NCBI GenBank assembly: GCA_910580075.1
Contig: CAJTVR010000059.1
Location: 1 to 27,488, forward strand
Direction of reading: 5' to 3'
Length of the DNA: 27,488 nucleotides
From: an uncultured Eubacterium sp.
Lineage (GTDB): Bacteria > Bacillota > Clostridia > Lachnospirales > Lachnospiraceae
A program made the position numbers and the translations under genes. Within the stretch, counting starts at the first letter, position 1, and the number at the start of each line of letters is the position of its first letter. Under the pieces are notes generated by a model that saw only the letters and a list, made by a program, of their open reading frames with translations, did no database searches and was not told where the DNA came from. Positions 22,296 through 27,488 of this stretch are shown here, in pieces.

Positions 22296-24536
22296 TTAAC
22301 CGTTCCATGGATTAAAGTCAAACTGTATGCTGACTTTTTTCCATTCCGGCGCACCAGACAGTTTTTTTTCCAGAAAGTCCTTCACCTGGATTAAAATACG
22401 GTAATCCGGATGCTTGATATACAGCACGCGCCGGTATATGTCATTTATTTTTGCAACTGCTGCATCTGCCGGGCCTATGAGCTGAAAATTTTTCCATACT
22501 TTATCAGCTCCCCCTTTTTTTAATTCCGCCTGTATCCACTCTGCAATCTGCTCCATACACGATGCCGCCTCCTGCTGACTTTTGGATGCAGCCAGTATAT
22601 GAAGCATATTCCACACGGGCGGATAATGCATCAGCCTGCGGTATAAAATCTCTTCGTCATAAAATGCCTGGTAATCCTGTGCCCTGGCGGACTGAATGCT
22701 GAAATGATCCGGCTGGTAGGTCTGTATAATGGCCGTCCCGGGCCTGTTTCCCCGCCCGGCCCGGCCCGCTGCCTGTGTGACCAGCTGGAATGTACGCTCT
22801 GCTGAGCGGTAATCGCTGACATTTAAAGACATGTCTGCCGCAAGCACGCCGACCAGCGTCACATTTCCAAAATCATGCCCCTTGACAATCATCTGGGTAC
22901 CGACCAGAATATCTGCTTCATGCCTGGCAAAGGACGTCAGTATCTTTTCATAAGAATCCTTCGTGCGGGTCGTATCATAATCCATACGCAGAATCCGTGC
23001 ATCCGGGAAACGCCTGGCTGTCAGTTCCTGAATCTTTTGCGTGCCAGCCTTAAATCCTCCGATATAAGAAGAGCCGCAGGACGGGCATTTATCCGTCATC
23101 GGGATTTCATAACCGCAGTAATGGCAGATCAGCCTGGAATGATTATGCTGGCTCAGGGAAACATCGCAGTGCGGACAGCGCAGTACACTGCCGCAGGAAC
23201 GGCACGATACAAACCCTGCAATGCCTCTGCGGTTTAAAAACAGCATAATCTGTTCTTTTTTTGCAAGCCGCTCCTCCATTAATTCCTGCAGCCGCCTGCT
23301 TAAAATCGAACGGTTTCCGGCCCGCAGTTCTGCGCGTAAATCAATCACTTCACACGACGGCATGGCTTTTTCTCCTGCACGGAGCGCAAGACGCAAAAGG
23401 CGGTATTCCCCCATTAAGGCACGGTAATAACTGTCTGTCGAAGGCGTGGCCGAGCCAAGAATGACGCTCGCTCCCGTCATCTGTGCCCTTTTGACCGCTA
23501 CATCCCTGGCATGGTATCTGGGTACTGTTTCACTTTTATAACTGTTTTCATGTTCCTCGTCAATAATAATAAACCCCAGACGTTCAAAAGGCGTAAACAG
23601 CGCAGACCGCGGCCCGATCATAATATCAATGTCCCCGTTTTTTGCCCGCTGGAACTGGTCGTAACGCTCCCCTGGTGACAGTCTGGAATGCAGAATCGAC
23701 ACGCGGTCTGCGAACCGTTCATAAAAACGCTGCACGGTCTGGAATGTCAGCGCTATTTCCGGTATCAGTACAATGCACTGTCTGCCCGCAGCCACGGCAT
23801 GGGCAATCAGCTCCATATAGACTTCCGTCTTGCCGCTCCCGGTAACACCGTGCAGCAGATACGTATGCCGCCTTCCTGCATCAGATTCCCTGATGACCTC
23901 ACTGACTACATCCTGCTGCGCCTGGTTCAGCTGCTTATTGTAACCCTGTTTTGCAAGATGTGCAACAGGATTCCGATAATAAGTATCCTGCTGGATGCCT
24001 ACAATGCCTTTTTTCACAAAATTCTGAATGACGCTGGAGGCTATATTCAGGTCTTTGGTCAGATGCAGATACGGCTGGGAAGGGCATTCCATTAATTCTG
24101 CTAACAGTTTTTCCTGCGCCGTGTAATGTTTCTTTCTGGATTCTGCATAAATGCTTTTTGCTTCTTCCAAAGGCACCAGAAGACGGACCTGCTTTTTTAG
24201 CTTATGGTGCTCCTGGCGCTTGACCGGAAGGACTGTTTTCAGCGCCTGGTTCATCGTGCCGCCGTAGTTTTGCCGCATCCAGGCTGCCAGCGCAATCAGC
24301 TGCGATTCAATCGCCACCGATTCCTTTATAATGGAAAGAACAGGCCTGATTTTGGAAACATCATATTCCGGCGTGTCTGTCAGCGCAGTCACATATCCGG
24401 CTATTTTACGGCTTCCAAACGGCACTGCCACACGCATTCCTTCCGTAATCTCCCCTTCCAGCTCCGGCGGAACCAGATACTGAAACGTTTTATCTAATTT
24501 TTCATGTGAAATGTCTACAATGATATTTGCGTACAA
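22296..24536 (-). CDS. priA: Primosomal protein N', replication restart helicase PriA
   Basis: A 746-residue 3'-5' DNA helicase that reloads the replisome at stalled forks. An N-terminal 3'-DNA-binding domain (1-105) precedes Walker A GVTGSGKT (230-237), the DEEH box (326-329) and a zinc-binding insertion with eight cysteines in four CxxC pairs (CRSCG, CPHC, CHYC, CPSC) within about residues 440-485. The QAAGRAGR helicase motif VI is present. The start codon is TTG (24536) with AAAAGGAA upstream; no suitable ATG occurs nearby. It lies 18 nt after murE. Confidence 0.96.
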   Translation of the reverse strand: MYANIIVDISHEKLDKTFQYLVPPELEGEITEGMRVAVPFGSRKIAGYVTALTDTPEYDVSKIRPVLSIIKESVAIESQLIALAAWMRQNYGGTMNQALKTVLPVKRQEHHKLKKQVRLLVPLEEAKSIYAESRKKHYTAQEKLLAELMECPSQPYLHLTKDLNIASSVIQNFVKKGIVGIQQDTYYRNPVAHLAKQGYNKQLNQAQQDVVSEVIRESDAGRRHTYLLHGVTGSGKTEVYMELIAHAVAAGRQCIVLIPEIALTFQTVQRFYERFADRVSILHSRLSPGERYDQFQRAKNGDIDIMIGPRSALFTPFERLGFIIIDEEHENSYKSETVPRYHARDVAVKRAQMTGASVILGSATPSTDSYYRALMGEYRLLRLALRAGEKAMPSCEVIDLRAELRAGNRSILSRRLQELMEERLAKKEQIMLFLNRRGIAGFVSCRSCGSVLRCPHCDVSLSQHNHSRLICHYCGYEIPMTDKCPSCGSSYIGGFKAGTQKIQELTARRFPDARILRMDYDTTRTKDSYEKILTSFARHEADILVGTQMIVKGHDFGNVTLVGVLAADMSLNVSDYRSAERTFQLVTQAAGRAGRGNRPGTAIIQTYQPDHFSIQSARAQDYQAFYDEEILYRRLMHYPPVWNMLHILAASKSQQEAASCMEQIAEWIQAELKKGGADKVWKNFQLIGPADAAVAKINDIYRRVLYIKHPDYRILIQVKDFLEKKLSGAPEWKKVSIQFDFNPWNG

Positions 24537-24554
24537 AACCGATTCCTTTTCCGT

Positions 24555-26042
24555 TTATTCCGGCTGTGCTAAAATATCCGCAATCAGATCCCGTTCATCC
24601 ATTGGATATTTCACGCCTTTGATTTCCTGGTAATCCTCATGTCCCTTTCCTGCCAGAACAATGACATCCCCCGGCCTTCCGTTTCTAATGGCATAGCGGA
24701 CTGCCTCTTTGCGGTCAGCAATTTCGACATATTTCCCGTCTGTTTTAGCAATGCCCTGTCTGATATCGTCGATAATTGCCTGCGGATCTTCATCCCTTGG
24801 ATTGTCTGAAGTGATAATCGTTAAATCTGCCAGCCTGCCGGATACTTCGCCCATCTCATAACGGCGCAGTCTGCTCCGGTTTCCGCCACACCCGAACAGG
24901 CATACCAGCCTGCCCGGCTCGTATTCCCGCAGAGTGCCAAGCAGGCTCTGAAGGCTCATGGCATTGTGCGCATAATCAATCATCAGTGTAAATTCATCCG
25001 ATACCTTTACCATTTCGATGCGCCCTTTGACCTTTGCATGTTTCAATGCCTGTTTCATATTTTCCTCAGACACCTCAAAATGACGGCACACTGCAATGGC
25101 TGTCAGTGAATTGTATACACTGAACCTCCCTGGCACATCGATTTCCACATCAAAGCTGCAAAGCCCCCGCGCCTGATACGCCACGCCAAGATACCCCGGC
25201 TTATGGATTAACTGCATATGTTCAGCCCGAAGGTCTGCTTCTTTTGAAAATCCAAACGTCTCAATGCTGCAGGTATGGCCTTTGACCACATCTTCTGCAT
25301 GCGCGTCGTCAGCATTGATAATCCCGGTCCTGCACTGGCGAAACAGCATCCCCTTGCACGATAAATATTCTTCAAAAGAAGCATGCTCATTCGGCCCGAT
25401 ATGATCCGGCTCAATATTAGTAAAAATACCGATGTCAAATGTAAACCCTGCCGTACGGTGCATCATAAGCCCCTGGGAAGATACTTCCATAACACAGGTA
25501 TCACAGCCTGCATCTGCCATTTCCCTAAAATACTGCTGCACCAGATACGATTCCGGCGTCGTATTGGCAGACGGTATGCGCTTTTGCCCGATCACCGTTT
25601 CAATCGTGCCAATCAGGCCGACTTTACGTCCGGCATTTTCCAGTATGGATTTTATCATATACGTCGTCGTCGTCTTCCCCTTCGTCCCGGTTATGCCGAT
25701 GGTCTTTAACTCCTTCGCCGGATAGCCGAACCATGCCGCAGACAGCTCAGCCAGCGCAAGCCTTGTATCTGCTGTTTTCAATACGGTAATGCCCTGGGGA
25801 ATTTCTATATCCTGCTCCACCACGACAGCAGCGGCTTTCTGCTCCGCTGCCTGCCCGATACAGGTATGGCCGTCAAATACTGATCCCCTGATGCAGACAA
25901 ACAGGCATCCGGGAACGATTTTTCTGGAATCATAAACAAGCGCTGTAATTTCCTGCAGCATGCCTCCCTGTGCGTTTTCGGCAAGTATTTTGTATTCCAT
26001 ATGTTCTGTCAGCCTGTTCAGGGCTGGTTTTTGTATTGTCAT
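24555..26042 (-). CDS. murE: UDP-MurNAc-tripeptide synthetase (meso-DAP-adding MurE)
   Basis: A 495-residue cytoplasmic Mur ligase adding the third residue of the peptidoglycan stem peptide. The ATP loop is TGTKGKTTT (118-126), the carbamylated Lys position falls in SCKGMLF (Lys230), and the DNPRDEDP motif (413-420) marks enzymes that use meso-diaminopimelate rather than lysine. GGAGGTG lies upstream of the ATG, and a promoter is at 26152-26180. It is the first gene of the long minus-strand cluster. MurF and the other mur genes are not adjacent. Confidence 0.96.
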   Translation of the reverse strand: MTIQKPALNRLTEHMEYKILAENAQGGMLQEITALVYDSRKIVPGCLFVCIRGSVFDGHTCIGQAAEQKAAAVVVEQDIEIPQGITVLKTADTRLALAELSAAWFGYPAKELKTIGITGTKGKTTTTYMIKSILENAGRKVGLIGTIETVIGQKRIPSANTTPESYLVQQYFREMADAGCDTCVMEVSSQGLMMHRTAGFTFDIGIFTNIEPDHIGPNEHASFEEYLSCKGMLFRQCRTGIINADDAHAEDVVKGHTCSIETFGFSKEADLRAEHMQLIHKPGYLGVAYQARGLCSFDVEIDVPGRFSVYNSLTAIAVCRHFEVSEENMKQALKHAKVKGRIEMVKVSDEFTLMIDYAHNAMSLQSLLGTLREYEPGRLVCLFGCGGNRSRLRRYEMGEVSGRLADLTIITSDNPRDEDPQAIIDDIRQGIAKTDGKYVEIADRKEAVRYAIRNGRPGDVIVLAGKGHEDYQEIKGVKYPMDERDLIADILAQPE

Positions 26043-26151
26043 TCAAACACCTCCATATTTTGTTTATTCATAAAAGGCACATACCATGCATCATTTCTGC
26101 AGTCTGTATGCTGCCTTCAGACCTGTATTTTAAATTCTGCAAACTGATATC

Positions 26152-26180
26152 ATTATATTCGTTTTGGCAAAATAAAGCAA
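26152..26180 (-). promoter_or_regulatory. Candidate promoter of the murE-to-thiN cluster
   Basis: Minus strand TTGCTT (26180-26175), 17-nt spacer, perfect TATAAT (26157-26152), about 110 nt upstream of murE. The remainder of 26043-26235 shows nothing else I can name. Confidence 0.5.
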
Positions 26181-26271
26181 TCACTATCAGTATCAGAAGG
26201 ACTGCCTGAAATGACAAAAACTGCAAAACACGGGCATGCATAACATCCTAAATTCTGCACACTCTATCTGC

Positions 26272-26670
26272 ATGAAACGATTACAAAACTTTTTAATCTG
26301 CGGCCTGACTGGCTGGTGCATGGAAATTTTATTTACTTCTACGGGCTGCATATGGAAACGGGATAAACGCCTGATGGGGCAGACTTCTTTGTGGATGTTC
26401 CCTATTTACGGCATGGCTGCCGTTATTGCACCTGTATCCCGGCATCTGTCCAGCTGTCCGCTGCTCCTTCGCGGCGCGATCTACAGTGTCGGAATATTTA
26501 CGGGTGAATATGTAAGCGGCAGCTTTTTAAAAAAACACCAGATGTGCCCCTGGGATTACAGTAAAGCAAAAGCGAACATTAACGGCCTGATACGGCTGGA
26601 TTATGCCCCGCTTTGGATGTTTGCGGGGCTGGCTTTTGAAAAAATACTGGCAGCTGCCGACCCTGATTAA
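26272..26670 (+). CDS. Small membrane protein, putative ABC transporter permease CmpB-like
   Basis: A 132-residue protein with about four hydrophobic segments, resembling the ABC_trans_CmpB family (GLTGWCMEILFTS, TSLWMFPIYGMAAV, GEYVSGSFLKK, CPWDYSKAKANINGLIRLDY). Such proteins are frequent in Clostridia; despite the family name a transport role is unproven. The family match begins at the ATG at 26272; an ATG 12 codons earlier is open, but neither has a good ribosome site. It is divergent from murE and ends at a two-way terminator. Confidence 0.75.
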   Translation: MKRLQNFLICGLTGWCMEILFTSTGCIWKRDKRLMGQTSLWMFPIYGMAAVIAPVSRHLSSCPLLLRGAIYSVGIFTGEYVSGSFLKKHQMCPWDYSKAKANINGLIRLDYAPLWMFAGLAFEKILAAADPD

Positions 26671-26678
26671 TTCAGGAA

Positions 26679-26714
26679 AAAACTGACCGGAGCATACGCT
26701 TTCCGGCCAGTTTT
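26679..26714. terminator. Bidirectional terminator between convergent genes
   Basis: AAAACTG-A-CCGGA pairs with TTCCGG-C-CAGTTTT, with an A-tract on the left and a T-tract on the right. It serves the CmpB-like gene (+) and the unknown membrane protein gene (-). Confidence 0.8.
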
Positions 26715-26755
26715 GGACTGTCAGATGAAATACGGCTGGTGAAACACTGCTTCTG

Positions 26756-27166
26756 TCAGCTGTCCAGCTCAATCAGTTTCAACGCCACGAGCAGTATGAA
26801 ATAATATCCTGCTGCCAGAATCATTAAAAGTGCCTGTCCGCACAGAATGCCTATGAAAGCCTGCGCCGCCATAACTGCTATATGTACCCAGAAATCCGAA
26901 TTATTCAATGCAGCCGCAATCCCTGCTTCCAATACTACTACAATGCCTACAGCAATTAACGGTATATGAAACAGCAGCGTGCCAAGCAGGATCAATGTCA
27001 GGCTTCCTACAATAATACATGCAAGCGCCAGTCTTACATTCCTTTTTTTATACGCTCTTTTCCTTCTTAAAAATTCATGCTCTTTCCTATCCGCAGTTTC
27101 TTCTGCCTTGTCTGCATCCAGCTCCACAAGACCGATTTCTTCTTCTTTACGCTTTAGACCGCTCAT
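26756..27166 (-). CDS. Unknown membrane protein with a charged N-terminus
   Basis: A 136-residue protein I do not recognise. Residues 1-45 are highly charged (Glu/Lys/Arg-rich, probably a cytoplasmic helix). Three hydrophobic stretches follow at about 46-66, 68-88 and 92-125, the last probably a pair of helices. The end is LKLIELDS. AGGA lies 9 nt upstream and GAGGA directly before the ATG. A promoter at 27312-27340 implies a leader of about 140 nt containing the 97-nt hairpin element. No function is proposed. Confidence 0.7.
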   Translation of the reverse strand: MSGLKRKEEEIGLVELDADKAEETADRKEHEFLRRKRAYKKRNVRLALACIIVGSLTLILLGTLLFHIPLIAVGIVVVLEAGIAAALNNSDFWVHIAVMAAQAFIGILCGQALLMILAAGYYFILLVALKLIELDS

Positions 27167-27201
27167 TTCCTCACATCCTGATTATCCATATTTCGCATAC
27201 C

Positions 27202-27298
27202 AGAGAGTGTTTGAAAAATCACTCCCGCACTTTGTGGAGAATGTATCTCCACAAAACGGGGTGTGCAGATTGCGGGAATGATTTTTAAGACACTCTCT
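27202..27298. repeat. 97-nt palindromic element
   Basis: AGAGAGTGT at 27202 pairs with ACACTCTCT ending at 27298. Pairing continues through AAAAATCA and TCCCGCA blocks, then a perfect inner stem TTTGTGGAGA/TCTCCACAAA (27231-27240 with 27246-27255) around a 5-nt loop, with a one-sided bulge of about 14 nt. It has the look of a dispersed MITE-like or REP-like element. 27299-27488 contains no gene I can support. Confidence 0.7.
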
Positions 27299-27311
27299 AG
27301 TGCTCGGATAT

Positions 27312-27340
27312 ATTATATACTGACTTTTCAAAAAGCTCAA
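27312..27340 (-). promoter_or_regulatory. Promoter upstream of the palindromic leader
   Basis: Minus strand TTGAGC (27340-27335), 17-nt spacer, perfect TATAAT (27317-27312). Transcription would begin near 27305 and run straight through the 97-nt palindrome into the unknown membrane protein gene. Confidence 0.6.
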
Positions 27341-27488
27341 CTGAATTTTTTCAGGAAATGCTCACTTTATTCACAGAATTATTTACCCCTGCGGTGCTTA
27401 CCGTACAGGAATTACGTGCTTTATTCAACAAAGAGTAACTATTCAGAACCCCTGATAGAGTCCATGTGACTTTTTGTGAAAAACAGAG

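Overview
The window looks like chromosome from a Gram-positive Clostridia, most likely Lachnospiraceae. Evidence: strong AGGAGG-type ribosome sites on almost every gene, a YlmC/YmxH-type sporulation-associated PRC-barrel protein, NrdR, a PASTA-domain kinase/PP2C pair, a MurE carrying the meso-diaminopimelate DNPR motif, and the housekeeping order murE-priA-def-fmt-yugP-rsmB-rlmN-stp-prkC-rsgA-thiN. No rRNA, tRNA, CRISPR array or intact insertion sequence was seen.

Layout. 1-924 has no convincing gene; it holds a large composite inverted repeat (arms 24-254 and 463-695). 1093-2013 (+) is a three-domain S1 RNA-binding protein that ends at a terminator shared with the convergent minus-strand block. 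That block (2082-6532) carries a FlK-like thioesterase, efp, rpiB, yqeG, nrdR, a YlmC-like protein and ychF. Three of its spacers contain local two-copy tandem duplications. 6605-12893 is an accessory island: a decayed tyrosine integrase, a decayed MATE exporter, a response regulator/histidine kinase pair with an ABC exporter (+ strand), and a type III toxin-antitoxin locus (- strand). 12932-26042 (all - strand) is the long housekeeping cluster from murE down to thiN, covering cell wall synthesis, replication restart, protein N-terminal processing, rRNA methylation, Ser/Thr phosphosignalling, ribosome maturation and thiamine. 26272-27488 holds a small CmpB-type membrane protein, an unknown membrane protein and a dispersed-repeat-like hairpin.

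The most interesting locus is 12237-12893. On the minus strand it reads: a clean promoter (TTGACT-N17-TAAAAT), two exact-length 45-nt tandem repeats, a short-tailed terminator hairpin, then a 156-aa protein resembling the CptN/ToxN endoribonuclease family. This is the diagnostic architecture of a type III (RNA antitoxin) toxin-antitoxin system. The two repeats differ by a compensatory base-pair change in a 5-bp stem, and the loop of that stem can pair with a downstream segment, so each unit can form an H-type pseudoknot.
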